DNA from: Portibacter marinus
GTDB lineage: Bacteria; Bacteroidota; Bacteroidia; Chitinophagales; Saprospiraceae
Direction of reading: 5' to 3'
Assembly (NCBI RefSeq): GCF_021533195.1
Contig: NZ_JAJNKB010000003.1
Location: 248,001 to 312,000 of the forward strand
Length of the DNA stretch: 64,000 nucleotides
The position numbers and the translations under genes are program-made. Under the pieces are notes generated by a model. That model searched no databases and had not been told where the DNA came from. It was given only the letters and a program-made list of their open reading frames with translations. Below are positions 7,619 to 17,339 of the stretch, piece after piece. Position 1 is the stretch's first letter; every line of letters begins with the position of its first letter.

Positions 7619-9055
7619 ATGAAGAAATATGATGTCATTGTGATCGGTGCAGGTAGTGCAGGACTGGGAAATTCCGGGGTTGCCAATGCTTTAGGTTTAA
7701 AAACGGTTTTAATTGAAAAGGATGAAAATCACTTCGGTGGTGATTGTACCAATTTTGGCTGTGTTCCTTCAAAAGCAATGATTCATATTGCCAATCACTT
7801 TCACGAGGCGAGAAAAGCGGCAAAATTTGGTATGACTGTTAGCGGGAATGCCGACATGTCAAAAGTACTAAGCTACATTCATGAGAAACAGACTGAGATA
7901 CGCAATGAAGAAGATGCCGAAGCCTTGAGAAATCAAGGTTATGAAGTCATCATCGGCAAAGCGCGTTTCGTTGACAAGAATGTAGTGGAAGTCAATGGGG
8001 AAAAGCTGGAAGCCAAAATCATTCTATTGTGTACAGGTTCCAGTCCGCGGATGATTGAAATTGAGGGCCAGGACAACACAACCATATACAACAATGAAAC
8101 CCTTTTCTTTGAATGCAAATCTTTGCCTGAACATTTCACTGTTATAGGTGGAGGGCCAATTGGTTGTGAAATGGGTCAGGCTTTTTCACGCCTGGGCAGT
8201 AAAGTCACCATAGTCAATAGAGGAGAGAGGTTGTTGTCCAAAGAACAGGAAAAAGTATCTGCCATACTCGAGGAATGTTTTGCAAAAGAAGGCATTCAAG
8301 TGATCAACAACGCCACTGTAAAATCTTTTTCTGATGGCAAAGCTACCATTGAATCCAAGGATGGTAGCCTTCGCACCATTTACTCATCAGCAGCCTTAAT
8401 GGCCATTGGCCGGGTAGTCAACACCCAGGATATAGGATTGTCAGAGGCCGGCATTGAATTGACGAAAAATAGTAAAATTAAAGTTGATAAATATCTTCGC
8501 ACAAGTAATCGTCAGGTATATGCCATTGGCGATGCCGCGGGTAGTTACATGCTTTCTCACGGAGCTGAGAAAATGGTCAGAATGCTCTGGAGAAACCTCT
8601 TGATCCCTATTATGAAGCACAAAAATACTACTCGTGATCTCAGTTGGGTCACTTTTACAGATCCACAAGTTGCCCATTTTGGTTGGACTGAGCGTGAATT
8701 GGACGAAAACAAAGTCAACTATTACCGCCAGGATCAATCTTTCGCTGAGGATGATCGTGCAATCATTCAGGAATATCAGTATGGACACACCTCCATGTGG
8801 ATGGAAAACAACCGAAATGTGAGGGGGAGAAAATTAATCTCCGGAAGCATGATTGCTCCGGATGCTGGCGAATTAATCCAAGAGATGGAACTGGCTAAAG
8901 ATGCCGGCGTCAAGATCAAAACGATTGAATCTCGTGTATATCCTTACCCCGTCAAATCACGTATCAATCAAAAAACCATTCGAGGAGTGATAGCTGCTAA
9001 TAGAGCAGATTGGAAAAAGAAACTTGCAAGGCTGGCTTTCAGATTATTCCATTAA
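7619..9055 (+). CDS. Pyridine nucleotide-disulfide oxidoreductase (mercuric reductase/dihydrolipoyl dehydrogenase-like)
   Basis: The protein has 478 residues. FAD-binding GAGSAGLGNSG (10-20), the redox-active CTNFGC pair Cys43/Cys48, an NAD(P) Rossmann motif GGGPIGCEMGQAFSRLG near 185, and the second FAD motif YAIGDAAG near 300 are all present. The C-terminal interface region, where dihydrolipoyl dehydrogenase has HPTxSE, reads YPYPVKSRINQ, so the catalytic His-Glu pair is missing. It also lacks MerA's N-terminal HMA domain and terminal Cys pair. It therefore probably reduces some other disulfide or quinone-like acceptor. The basic/hydrophobic tail (KKKLARLAFRLFH) may touch the membrane. Confidence 0.85.
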   Translation: MKKYDVIVIGAGSAGLGNSGVANALGLKTVLIEKDENHFGGDCTNFGCVPSKAMIHIANHFHEARKAAKFGMTVSGNADMSKVLSYIHEKQTEIRNEEDAEALRNQGYEVIIGKARFVDKNVVEVNGEKLEAKIILLCTGSSPRMIEIEGQDNTTIYNNETLFFECKSLPEHFTVIGGGPIGCEMGQAFSRLGSKVTIVNRGERLLSKEQEKVSAILEECFAKEGIQVINNATVKSFSDGKATIESKDGSLRTIYSSAALMAIGRVVNTQDIGLSEAGIELTKNSKIKVDKYLRTSNRQVYAIGDAAGSYMLSHGAEKMVRMLWRNLLIPIMKHKNTTRDLSWVTFTDPQVAHFGWTERELDENKVNYYRQDQSFAEDDRAIIQEYQYGHTSMWMENNRNVRGRKLISGSMIAPDAGELIQEMELAKDAGVKIKTIESRVYPYPVKSRINQKTIRGVIAANRADWKKKLARLAFRLFH

Positions 9056-9062
9056 ATTTAAT

Positions 9063-10091
9063 TCACTGATCAACACTTCGTACTCCAAACTTATAAATAG
9101 TCTGTGAACGAAATAATTCACCAGGTTTTATAATTACAGATGGGAAATTTGACTGATTCGGACTATCTGGGAAGTGCTGGGTTTCAAGACAAAAGCCGGT
9201 TCGCTTACCATAGTTTTGCTGAAATTTCCCATTATAATGACCTTCTAACCAATTTCCGGTATAGAGTTGAATACCCGGTTCATCTGTATGTACTTCTAAA
9301 ACTCGTCCACTCTGAGGCTCAAGCACCTTCGCTGCTAGATACTGAATGCCAGGTTGATCAAGTACAAAGTTGTGATCGTAGCCACCTCCAAATTCGAGTT
9401 GCTCATCTGGCGAATCGATATCTTGTCCTATCGCCTTCATGCTTCTAAAATCAAAAGGAGTGTCTGCAACTTCCTGTAGATGTCCCAGCGGAATGATATA
9501 CCTATTTACCGGTGTGATGTATGAGGCATTGATCATTAAACGATGTTCTAAGACATCTCCTGATCCGGCCAGGTTGAAGTAGGCATGATTGGTCAAACTA
9601 ATGGGTGTAGCCTGATCGGTAGCCGCTTCATAGGTAAGAATCAGAGCATTTTCATCATTTAATTCATAGCTGACTTTAACATCCAAGTTGCCTGGATACC
9701 CTTCTTCCATATGTGGGCTCCTGTAAGTCAATATCAATTTTTCATTCTCCACTTCCGAATGCCAGAACTTCTTGTCAAACCCTTGCTCACCTCCATGCAG
9801 GTGATTACCGTTGCTATTGGTGGCTAATTTGTAAATTTTTCCATCCAACTCGAATCGACCTCCCTCGATTCTATTTCCATACCTTCCTATGATCGCTCCG
9901 AAATAAGGATGTCCCTTCAAATAATCTTCAAACTGATCAAACCCAAGGGTAATATCTGCTAGCAAACCATTCTGATCGGGAGTAAGGATGGATTGAATAA
10001 TGCCACCATAGTTTAAGACAGTAACTTCTACCCCATTTTTATTTTCAAGTGTAAACTTTTTAGACTGGCCAAATGCTTCTTCGATGATCAT
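9063..10091 (-). CDS. galM: Aldose 1-epimerase (mutarotase)
   Basis: The 342-residue protein matches GalM throughout. Expected catalytic residues are present: His97 in GNHLHGGEQGF, His169 in LTNHAYFNL and the general base Glu303 in GFCLETQHFPDSPNQ. It interconverts alpha and beta anomers of galactose, glucose and related sugars. There is no signal peptide, so it is cytoplasmic, unlike many Bacteroidota paralogues that are secreted. Convergent with the oxidoreductase gene (7-bp gap) and divergent from the FG-GAP protein gene. Monocistronic by context. Confidence 0.94.
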   Translation of the reverse strand: MIIEEAFGQSKKFTLENKNGVEVTVLNYGGIIQSILTPDQNGLLADITLGFDQFEDYLKGHPYFGAIIGRYGNRIEGGRFELDGKIYKLATNSNGNHLHGGEQGFDKKFWHSEVENEKLILTYRSPHMEEGYPGNLDVKVSYELNDENALILTYEAATDQATPISLTNHAYFNLAGSGDVLEHRLMINASYITPVNRYIIPLGHLQEVADTPFDFRSMKAIGQDIDSPDEQLEFGGGYDHNFVLDQPGIQYLAAKVLEPQSGRVLEVHTDEPGIQLYTGNWLEGHYNGKFQQNYGKRTGFCLETQHFPDSPNQSNFPSVIIKPGELFRSQTIYKFGVRSVDQ

Positions 10092-10188
10092 AAGTTGGTT
10101 TTATTGGAGTAAAAATAATCCATTGAATTAATTTTAACTTTGGTACGCACATTATTTACTTTGATAGTTGAAATAAAATGAACCAAAC

Positions 10189-11889
10189 ATGAAACAATTT
10201 CTACTGTGGACTTTGAGCTTGTTGGTGGCAGGCCTTTCCGCACAAGTCACGAAGGTAGCCTATTTGGATGCAAATGGCAATTATTCGATTCATAAGGCAG
10301 CAGTAGATTATTCATTTAAAAGGTCCAACTTTTCTCAAGTCGAAGGCTTTCCTTTTACAACCATTGCCCACCCCAATTTTAAGAATTTTAGAAATGTAAG
10401 CATTGCAGATCTAAACAAGGATGGGCTGCAAGAAATCATCGTTTGTCTCAATGAAACACTGTATGCCTTGAATGCGGATGGCACTGTACATTGGCAAGTC
10501 CAATTGAAAGGCACCTCTAATTTTCCACCAGCCATCGCCGATATTGACCTGGATGGAGATTTAGAAATTGCAGTACAAACTTATGGTGTACCAGCCGTTG
10601 GAAATGTTTATGTTTTTGATCATGAAGGTAAGATTATGCCAGGGTGGCCGCTTAACATTGAAAATCATTTTTTTCTAAATGGCATTGCACTAGCTGATCT
10701 GGATGGACAGGGACAGCTCGAAATTTTGGCTAGTGAAAGAATTAATTCTAGTCAAGGTAGAGTACATTCATTAACTCTAGACGCTAAACCTATCAACGCT
10801 GGTTGGCCAGTGACCATTCCAGGAACGCCGGCATTTACGCCTTCCATAGGAGACATTGATCAGGATGGGAACAAAGAATTAATCACATGTACTACCACAG
10901 CGCTTTATGTTTTTGATGCTAGTGGAATGTTACTTGATGGATTTCCTCTAGAAGAGAATGGCAGTAAATTTTCTTACCAATCTCCCATTCTCGCTGATCT
11001 GAATTCAGATTCTAATCTTGAAATCATCGGTGCCCGCCATGGAGATCTACCCGGCACCATTGCTGTAACGAGCGATGGAGGATACCATGCTAATTGGCCT
11101 GACTACGACCAGCTATGGACTTATGCCACACCTGCAGTTGTCGATATCGATGGTGATGGAGATTTGGAAGTTTTCTATGCCAGACCGTATGTGGACGAAA
11201 CCCTACCTGATGATGTCGTGCTTGGCTATGACCATAATGGAAATCGATTGGAAGACTTTCAAATCATTGATTTAGTTGGCTCAGAAGGCATTCTGGCGAT
11301 AGCTGATATAGATAACGATCAGGATTGGGAAATCATAACCGCTTCGAAAGCCACTATGAATGGGAAAGGTTTAATTCATGCCTATCACCTAGAAAATGGT
11401 AGTGAAGCCTCTAATTTTCCATTACTGGTCGACGGTTTTACTTTCGTCAATGGCGCATCTTTGTCAGATATTGATAACGATGGAATGATGGATCTGACGG
11501 CCCTATCCTATCAATTAAAATTTAACAGCACCAGCCCTGACTCCGTGTTTATTAATGTTTTCAATCTTGAAGTTCCTTATCGACCTTCCTCTGTCCTGTT
11601 TAATGGATATAAGGGAAGTAATACACACGACGGACTTTTCCAGCAACTCTTTTCTTCCACATCAGAACAAGCCATAATCAAGTTTGCAATTTATCCAAAT
11701 CCTTCCACTAATACCATCAATGTTGACTCGTCTAACATAGGTCAAAAGTTTCGGATTCTTAGCCAGAATGGGGGATTGGTCAAAAAAGGTAAACTTTCCC
11801 AACCAACCATTGACATACAAACCCTTCAACCTGGAATTTATCTTCTAAAGGTCGGTGAACAAGTGCAAAAATTTATCAAAACTAATTGA
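10189..11889 (+). CDS. FG-GAP/VCBS repeat secreted protein with T9SS type A sorting domain
   Basis: The 566-residue protein starts with a Sec signal peptide (MKQFLLWTLSLLVAGLSAQ). The body holds eight FG-GAP-like repeats with Ca-binding loops of the form ADIDxDGDLEI (for example IADIDLDGDLEIAV and VVDIDGDGDLEVFY), predicting an integrin-like beta-propeller on the cell surface. The C-terminus has the T9SS sorting domain: IYPNPSTNTINV, then LQPGIYLLKVG and FIKTN. Role: secreted or surface-anchored, ligand unknown. Its 3' end overlaps the thioredoxin gene by 8 bp in convergent orientation. Confidence 0.92.
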   Translation: MKQFLLWTLSLLVAGLSAQVTKVAYLDANGNYSIHKAAVDYSFKRSNFSQVEGFPFTTIAHPNFKNFRNVSIADLNKDGLQEIIVCLNETLYALNADGTVHWQVQLKGTSNFPPAIADIDLDGDLEIAVQTYGVPAVGNVYVFDHEGKIMPGWPLNIENHFFLNGIALADLDGQGQLEILASERINSSQGRVHSLTLDAKPINAGWPVTIPGTPAFTPSIGDIDQDGNKELITCTTTALYVFDASGMLLDGFPLEENGSKFSYQSPILADLNSDSNLEIIGARHGDLPGTIAVTSDGGYHANWPDYDQLWTYATPAVVDIDGDGDLEVFYARPYVDETLPDDVVLGYDHNGNRLEDFQIIDLVGSEGILAIADIDNDQDWEIITASKATMNGKGLIHAYHLENGSEASNFPLLVDGFTFVNGASLSDIDNDGMMDLTALSYQLKFNSTSPDSVFINVFNLEVPYRPSSVLFNGYKGSNTHDGLFQQLFSSTSEQAIIKFAIYPNPSTNTINVDSSNIGQKFRILSQNGGLVKKGKLSQPTIDIQTLQPGIYLLKVGEQVQKFIKTN

Positions 11890-12199
11890 GTAAGGTCTGG
11901 ATTTTCTTTCTCAATGTTACATCGGAAGCCATTCCAAGATGCGAGCTTTTAACTTTATTCCCCACCATAAAAAACAAAGATGGGATGCTTCTTACTTGAA
12001 ACTTAGAAGCAATGTCTCTTTGTTCATCCACATTGATTTTTACGATTTCTACCTGGCCCTCAAATTCCTTTGCCAACTTTTCAACCGTAGGTAGAAGTTG
12101 TTGACATGGACCACACCAGTCCGCATAAAAATCCAGCATGATGGGCTTCCCAGTCGCCACCAAATCATTAAATTCCTTATTTGAATTAATTGTCTTCAT
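11882..12199 (-). CDS. trxA: Thioredoxin
   Basis: This 105-residue cytoplasmic thioredoxin has the active site DFYADWCGPCQQL (Cys29, Cys32) and the cis-Pro segment VRSIPSLFFM. It reduces protein disulfides and could supply electrons to the arsenate reductase-like protein at 5021. There is no signal peptide. The last codons overlap the convergent FG-GAP gene by 8 bp. The C-terminal helix is of normal length. Which of several trx paralogues it represents cannot be told. Confidence 0.93.
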   Translation of the reverse strand: MKTINSNKEFNDLVATGKPIMLDFYADWCGPCQQLLPTVEKLAKEFEGQVEIVKINVDEQRDIASKFQVRSIPSLFFMVGNKVKSSHLGMASDVTLRKKIQTLLN

Positions 12200-12251
12200 A
12201 TTTCATTCATTTTATGCACAATTAGGACAATGCTAAAATTCATCAATAGCC

Positions 12252-13022
12252 TTATTCCTGAGTGCTTAACAATTTCACATCTTCCGTATTGATTTCGGAG
12301 AGTTTTTCCAACTTGCCCGCCTCAAATAGTGAGGGTAATTCCGCTAGAGGTGTTCCAAGAGGGGCCTTATAATTCACGTAGTCCTGAAAAACAATTCCAC
12401 CTAGTTTTCTCTTATTATAACCTTCCCGAAACCTGACTCCACCACCATTTACTTGATAATTATACGCTAAATAATCGATGAAGTTCGATCCCTTGTTGAT
12501 CCAATAATAATAGTTGTCTTCATGATCCAGCCCTCCTCCTTCTTCATCGAAAGTAACTCGTATCACATGGTAAGCTTGATCTTTAATGATTACCTCTCCT
12601 TCATAAAATTTATTGACCGCAGGATCTTTTAGCTTGTGAGGTAGGGTGGCAAAATAAATCACTGAATTTAATCCTTCTCTGCCGCTAGTTTCCTTTTTTT
12701 CTGTCAATGCGGCTGCTTCACCATTCACTTTTCTAGAAAACTTTTCATTATCCATGTAATCCTCAAAGAACGTATCATTTTTCTCATACTTTGCTTCATA
12801 TCGATAAGAAGGTCCCTCATTGACAAACGAATATTTTCTATCTCTGAAAGTAAAGGTATATGCAGACTGTTCATATGCTTCTCCCCCATGCGCCTCAATG
12901 GTTGCATTTAACAAACTATCTTCTCTAGTTTGCGGAACTTCGCTGACAGGTTCTTTATTGGTAGCGTGATCACAAGCGTATAGCAAACTGATCAACAAAC
13001 TAATTAAAACGATTCTAGTCAT
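12252..13022 (-). CDS. Secreted lipoprotein, DUF6503-like
   Basis: The protein has 256 residues with a lipoprotein signal peptide (MTRIVLISLLISLLYAC, lipid-modified Cys17) and then a Thr/Glu-rich linker. The body begins NATIEAHGGEAYEQSAYTFTFRDRKYSF and is rich in beta strands with aromatic residues, resembling the DUF6503 family of Bacteroidota and LolA/LppX-like barrels; the family assignment is moderate. Function unknown; likely outer-membrane or periplasmic. The start ATG overlaps the stop of the upstream glyoxalase-like gene (ATGA), so the two are cotranscribed. Confidence 0.7.
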   Translation of the reverse strand: MTRIVLISLLISLLYACDHATNKEPVSEVPQTREDSLLNATIEAHGGEAYEQSAYTFTFRDRKYSFVNEGPSYRYEAKYEKNDTFFEDYMDNEKFSRKVNGEAAALTEKKETSGREGLNSVIYFATLPHKLKDPAVNKFYEGEVIIKDQAYHVIRVTFDEEGGGLDHEDNYYYWINKGSNFIDYLAYNYQVNGGGVRFREGYNKRKLGGIVFQDYVNYKAPLGTPLAELPSLFEAGKLEKLSEINTEDVKLLSTQE

Positions 13023-13645
13023 AATTTAATAATTCCTTTAGGGGATTCTATATACAGATAAATGGCGTTTCGATCTCCTTTCTTGAGGTCCACATCATCT
13101 CTAAAATGCTTTAGTACGGTATGAATGGTTTTGGGTTCTGTGTGATAAAACTCAATACACATAAACTTACACTTCGCCTCTAATTGATCTGTGGGATGAT
13201 GCTCGGACTCAGACCAGTCGACCACAAATGGCACAATTTCAACTTCTGGTCGATCCAGAGGTTGGGTCATCTTCCACTTTAGTAATTTTTCATCAGCTGT
13301 CCTACGACTCCCTTCTACAATTTCTCCGAGCTCCTCTTTATATTGACCTAATGCCCGGGCATCTTCTTTTATATTCGCGGTTTTCACACACCATCTCGTT
13401 ACCTTGTTGTGCTCAATTAAATCTAAGCCCATCCAATGAGGATGGTTGGCTTTCTCTTTTGTCTCATCAATAGCAATGATCTCCAGATAGCATTGGTCCC
13501 CTAAATCCAAAAGTGCATTTTTGGTCCCGTGGTCCAAATGACGTCCACCGTAGCTAGGCTTGACACCCAACTTTTGGTAAAGATCTTCTACCGCCTCATC
13601 TAAATTCTTGACGGCATAAACCACATGGTCGACTCTGCTGTTCAT
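13019..13645 (-). CDS. Glyoxalase-like (VOC superfamily) protein
   Basis: The 208-residue protein starts RVDHVVYAVKNLDEAVEDLY, the typical first strand and helix of the Glyoxalase_3-type domain, and continues with YLEIIAID, supplying the metal or ligand face. The second half is diverged and about 60 residues longer than a minimal VOC pair. Substrate unknown. Translationally coupled by ATGA to the lipoprotein gene downstream, a pairing that does not explain its function. Cytoplasmic. Confidence 0.78.
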   Translation of the reverse strand: MNSRVDHVVYAVKNLDEAVEDLYQKLGVKPSYGGRHLDHGTKNALLDLGDQCYLEIIAIDETKEKANHPHWMGLDLIEHNKVTRWCVKTANIKEDARALGQYKEELGEIVEGSRRTADEKLLKWKMTQPLDRPEVEIVPFVVDWSESEHHPTDQLEAKCKFMCIEFYHTEPKTIHTVLKHFRDDVDLKKGDRNAIYLYIESPKGIIKL

Positions 13646-13744
13646 AATCTGAAAGTTTACTAAAGAACAATAACAAAGTTAAATTTATTTTCGACTGTCC
13701 CTTTATAAACCTCAGTATTCGTCTATACTTAAAAACTATTAAAA

Positions 13745-14404
13745 ATGAACAACAGAAAAATCTTCGACTTTCTCAGAGATTTACAAGAAAACAACTCCAA
13801 GGAATGGATGGATGAAAACAGAGACCGGTACCATGAAGCAAAAGAAATTTGGATTGATCAATGCGCCGCCATTCTGGACCGTTTAGCGAAAATAGATCCG
13901 AAATATGGGAAGATAGAGCCTAAAAGCACCATCATGCGAATCAATAACAATCGCATGTTTCATCCTGATCGGCCGGTTTACAAGGATAATTTTGCCTTTA
14001 GTCCGGGAGAAATGTCTGATCCGGCATTGTACGTTCATGTTTCACCAAATGGATCTTTCATGGGCGGCGGCTTACATCATCCTGACAATAAAACGCTTAA
14101 GAAAATCAGAGCTGCTATTGATTATGATGGCGAAGAACTACTTAAAATTTTGCAGGAAGATAAATTTCAACAATTTTATGGTGGATTGTCAGAAGATCCA
14201 GATCAATTAAAGACCAGTCCTCGAGGTTATTCCGAAGATCATCAGCACATCGAACTGTTGAGAAGAAAGAACTTTACGGCCATTCATTCTCTGACTCAGA
14301 AAGAAGTGAACGGCAGTGATTTTACCGACATAGTAGAAAGAGGATTTAAGATTATTCAGCCATTTAATGCATATCTGAAAAAAGCAATTGATTTCGAGGC
14401 TTAA
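13745..14404 (+). CDS. DUF2461 family protein
   Basis: The 219-residue protein opens with FDFLRDLQENNSKEWMDENR, the hallmark of the DUF2461 (TIGR02453) family, and contains TIMRINNNRMFHPDRPVYKDN and GGGLHHPD typical of it. The biochemical function is unknown; no catalytic site is established. Cytoplasmic, normal length. Followed after 32 bp by the secreted serine hydrolase gene on the same strand, possibly cotranscribed, and divergent from the VOC/lipoprotein pair. Confidence 0.9.
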   Translation: MNNRKIFDFLRDLQENNSKEWMDENRDRYHEAKEIWIDQCAAILDRLAKIDPKYGKIEPKSTIMRINNNRMFHPDRPVYKDNFAFSPGEMSDPALYVHVSPNGSFMGGGLHHPDNKTLKKIRAAIDYDGEELLKILQEDKFQQFYGGLSEDPDQLKTSPRGYSEDHQHIELLRRKNFTAIHSLTQKEVNGSDFTDIVERGFKIIQPFNAYLKKAIDFEA

Positions 14405-14436
14405 ATGTGAAACCGAATGATCCTTTACTTCGTTAC

Positions 14437-15756
14437 ATGACCATGCGAATTTTGTTTTCATTTACCTTTCTTAGTTTTTTGGCATTCACCTCCTACGCTC
14501 AAATCGATGTTGGTGAATTTCAATTAGTTATAGAAGAGTACTACCAATCAAAAAACTTGCCTGGAATTTCTGTGGCAGTAAGACTAGCCGATGGCACAGA
14601 GTTTCAGGGAGCTACGGGTTTCTCCCATGCTCAAGTGTCAATGGATACCAGCATGTTCGTTGGGGTTGCGAGCAATACCAAGCTTTTCACATCGATCCTT
14701 TCTCTAAAGATGATCGAAAATGGTTTCTATCAGCTTGAAGATAAAGTTGGTCAATGGTTGCCCAGTATTCAATATGTCGATCCTTCTATCTCCGTTAAGC
14801 AACTTTTACAGCACAACAGCGGTGTGAATGACTTCATAGGCAATAACGAATTGTTCCCGGGCCTGGTCATTAGTGAGCCACTGCGGATTTGGACTCCTGA
14901 AGAAACACTGGAATATATCTTCGAGCCGATTGGTGGGCCCGGAGAAGGGGTTTATTATTCGAATGCCAATTACATTTTAGCAGCCATGATTATGGAGTCA
15001 GCTACAGGATTACAATTCGAAGATCTGCTTCGTGATTCGATTCTAACGCCATTAGGATTGGATGGATTCTATATGGAAGGGTTTGAAGATGTTCCTGGTG
15101 AAATCGCGCACCCTTTCCTGCTTGGTCAGGATTATTTTGAAACAGAGAGAATAGCTCTTGGTACGATTACATGGTCAGCTGGATTTTTAGTTTCACGACC
15201 TGTCTGGATGACCCGTTGGTATGATGCCGTTTTCAATCAAAACCACTTCAGTGATTTTATTGTCTCACAAATAACAGACTTTATAGAATGGCCGGATGAC
15301 GAAGAAGGAAAGGAAATGGGCCTAGGCCTATATCGCCTGAACATCAATGATCGAACTTATTTTGGGCACGGTGGGGCGACCATTGGTTACGCTTCATACA
15401 CCTTGTATGACAGGGATTGTGGGCATAGTGTAAATGTAGTGATCAATGAATTATTTGCAAGGCCACAGGAGTTAGCAGTATTACTAGCTGAAAAAGCCTG
15501 TGCATTAACGTCTTCTACTGAAAATACGACCATTGATTTTTTGGAGGCCAATGTTTTGGTATTTCCGAATCCAGCCAGCGAAAGCATAACTGTGCCATTC
15601 GCCGAAGTTCTTTCTTTGTACACGTATGATGGTAAACTGATCTTAAAATCAGAAGGACCTAGGATGAATGTAGAAAAGCTTCCAGAGGGCTTGTATATGC
15701 TTCAGGTATCTAGAGGCAAATCAAATATTGCCAGGAAAGTAATCATCAACAGATAA
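14437..15756 (+). CDS. Secreted serine hydrolase (class C beta-lactamase/penicillin-binding fold) with T9SS sorting domain
   Basis: The start was chosen at the ATG at 14437 (MTMRILF) or 6 bases later, because the signal peptide MRILFSFTFLSFLAFTSYAQ begins there; an upstream GTG at 14407 would add a non-signal leader. The catalytic SxxK is SNTK (Ser79/Lys82 from 14437), the tyrosine motif is YYSNANY, and the KTG-equivalent is GHGGATIGY. The C-terminus carries FPNPASESITV and GLYMLQVSRG, a T9SS type A sorting domain. The family includes esterases, D-aminopeptidases and DD-peptidases; substrate unknown. Extracellular or surface anchored. Confidence 0.88.
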   Translation: MTMRILFSFTFLSFLAFTSYAQIDVGEFQLVIEEYYQSKNLPGISVAVRLADGTEFQGATGFSHAQVSMDTSMFVGVASNTKLFTSILSLKMIENGFYQLEDKVGQWLPSIQYVDPSISVKQLLQHNSGVNDFIGNNELFPGLVISEPLRIWTPEETLEYIFEPIGGPGEGVYYSNANYILAAMIMESATGLQFEDLLRDSILTPLGLDGFYMEGFEDVPGEIAHPFLLGQDYFETERIALGTITWSAGFLVSRPVWMTRWYDAVFNQNHFSDFIVSQITDFIEWPDDEEGKEMGLGLYRLNINDRTYFGHGGATIGYASYTLYDRDCGHSVNVVINELFARPQELAVLLAEKACALTSSTENTTIDFLEANVLVFPNPASESITVPFAEVLSLYTYDGKLILKSEGPRMNVEKLPEGLYMLQVSRGKSNIARKVIINR

Positions 15757-15919
15757 CTGCTCTCCTATTCAGATTTCACTTATAAAACCTTCAGAGCTAC
15801 TTCGACACTTTGTTTAATTTGATATGATTCCAGGTATGTCTTTCATTGCATAAGATTAATTAATACCTGAATCTGCTTTAAGCCTTTTGCCACACCTGTG
15901 CTTCAGATTTACTGAAAAA

Positions 15920-16510
15920 TTAATGAATTATTTTCTTTGGGCCATCTACATTAATAATCCCACCGGATACGATGGCTTGCATCACATCCTTGGCTTTTCC
16001 CTGAATGGGTCTAACCCGGGACCGCGGAACCAGATATAGATCTCCGGAAAGACTGAAAGAGAGCGGAAAATAGACCAAAAAAAATTTATCCTCCGTGCTC
16101 TGATCCGTTTGCTCGCCAAGTAGCAAGCCTACCTCCTTATTTGTAATAAAGCCAATTTTATATACATCTTCATCATGCATTTTCACCATCACCGGTTCTG
16201 AAAACTTCCTATCCCGACCAATCAAGGCGGTCGTAATATCTTTTACCGATTTATAAACCAATCCTAAAATCGGTAATTTGATCAGATAAGCTTCTACCCT
16301 AGCCCAGAATGCAACTTCTACATATTTCCTTGCCAGGTAGCCAATTAAAGTCAGTAAAACAATAACTCCTAAAAAGATGAGCATTGATGATCTTAATTTC
16401 AAGTACGAATCTACATAAGAAAGGATATAAAAGATGACCCATGCCGTTAGTAATAAAGGCAGCACCAACGCTAATCCTGAAATGAAATAACTTAAAAGTC
16501 TGGCAAACAT
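15920..16510 (-). CDS. DUF502 integral membrane protein
   Basis: The 196-residue protein has two strong N-terminal transmembrane helices (about 8-31 and 40-60) followed by the conserved LPILGLVYKSVKDITTALIG segment and a soluble domain with LVYFPLSFSLSGDLYLVPR, the DUF502 signature. Function is not established; the family is widespread in bacteria and plants (COV-like). It lies alone between the convergent serine hydrolase gene and the upstream repair gene pair on the same strand (67-bp gap to 16578). Confidence 0.88.
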   Translation of the reverse strand: MFARLLSYFISGLALVLPLLLTAWVIFYILSYVDSYLKLRSSMLIFLGVIVLLTLIGYLARKYVEVAFWARVEAYLIKLPILGLVYKSVKDITTALIGRDRKFSEPVMVKMHDEDVYKIGFITNKEVGLLLGEQTDQSTEDKFFLVYFPLSFSLSGDLYLVPRSRVRPIQGKAKDVMQAIVSGGIINVDGPKKIIH

Positions 16511-16577
16511 TTACACTCTTTTAATGAATTCTCAACTCCCCATTTGAACCTCTAAACCGCAAATATAAGCCGATGTT

Positions 16578-17339
16578 CTATTGCTTCTCTATTAAATTAT
16601 TCCAATACCTTCTGGGAACATGACGAAGGTGTAATTTTGCATTATTTCTTTCTGAAATATTCACACTCTGAAAATATTGCCGCCACATTTTCTGATACTC
16701 CAGCTCTTCCGTGGACAATGCCGAGCTCTTTATGGTCAAGAGTTTCTCTTCAAATCCAATAAATGTGCTCTTAAAATCTTTATAATGCAAACCATATTGT
16801 CGCCTCACATCAAAAATAATCCACTCCATTGAAGGATATCTGTCTTCAAAATGCTGACCTATCAAGGGCATCACGTCAAAATCAGGCTCAACTACAGCGG
16901 CATAAGACCCATCCTTCAGTTCCTGAAAACGGACAAATGCGTGCATCCTGTGAACCTCACGCCTGATCATCTTTAAGACTTTATGCAACGCCATCACATT
17001 CTCATCTCCATAATTGTAGAAATAACCTGTATTACCTTTGAATATTTGCCGGATTAAGACAAGCAATCTCATTTCAATCCCATCCTGCTCAGATAAAAAG
17101 CACCGGTAAATTTGCTTAATCATCCTTTTGTCTGAATGCTTTTTCAGTCCTTTAAGCACCCTTTCAGCCTTACTCCGATCTGAATCAATTTGCAGCTTAA
17201 CTGAAAACATATCTGTACCTGAACCCTCGCATTTTTGGATGTCTACTGCATCTAACCTTCGTTCATAGATGGTGAATACGCTACTTAAAAATCCCTGAAA
17301 GCTTCCATCATAGCAACAAACCACTTTTTCTTTTACCAT
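16578..17339 (-). CDS. TIGR03915-type putative DNA repair protein (DUF4130)
   Basis: The 253-residue protein starts VVCCYDGSFQGFLSSVFTIYE and contains NYGDENVMALHKVLKMIRREVHRM and RFQELKDGSYAAVVEPDFDVMPLI, all features of the TIGR03915/DUF4130 family. The family almost always occurs next to a radical SAM protein and is predicted to act with it in DNA modification or repair, with a uracil-DNA-glycosylase-like relation proposed for some fusions. Here it overlaps the radical SAM gene by 7 bp, so the two are translationally coupled. No signal peptide; cytoplasmic. Confidence 0.9.
   Translation of the reverse strand: MVKEKVVCCYDGSFQGFLSSVFTIYERRLDAVDIQKCEGSGTDMFSVKLQIDSDRSKAERVLKGLKKHSDKRMIKQIYRCFLSEQDGIEMRLLVLIRQIFKGNTGYFYNYGDENVMALHKVLKMIRREVHRMHAFVRFQELKDGSYAAVVEPDFDVMPLIGQHFEDRYPSMEWIIFDVRRQYGLHYKDFKSTFIGFEEKLLTIKSSALSTEELEYQKMWRQYFQSVNISERNNAKLHLRHVPRRYWNNLIEKQ

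Noticed and set aside
7619-9055. Mercuric reductase (merA)
   Set aside because: No HMA domain and no terminal Cys pair, and no mer genes around.
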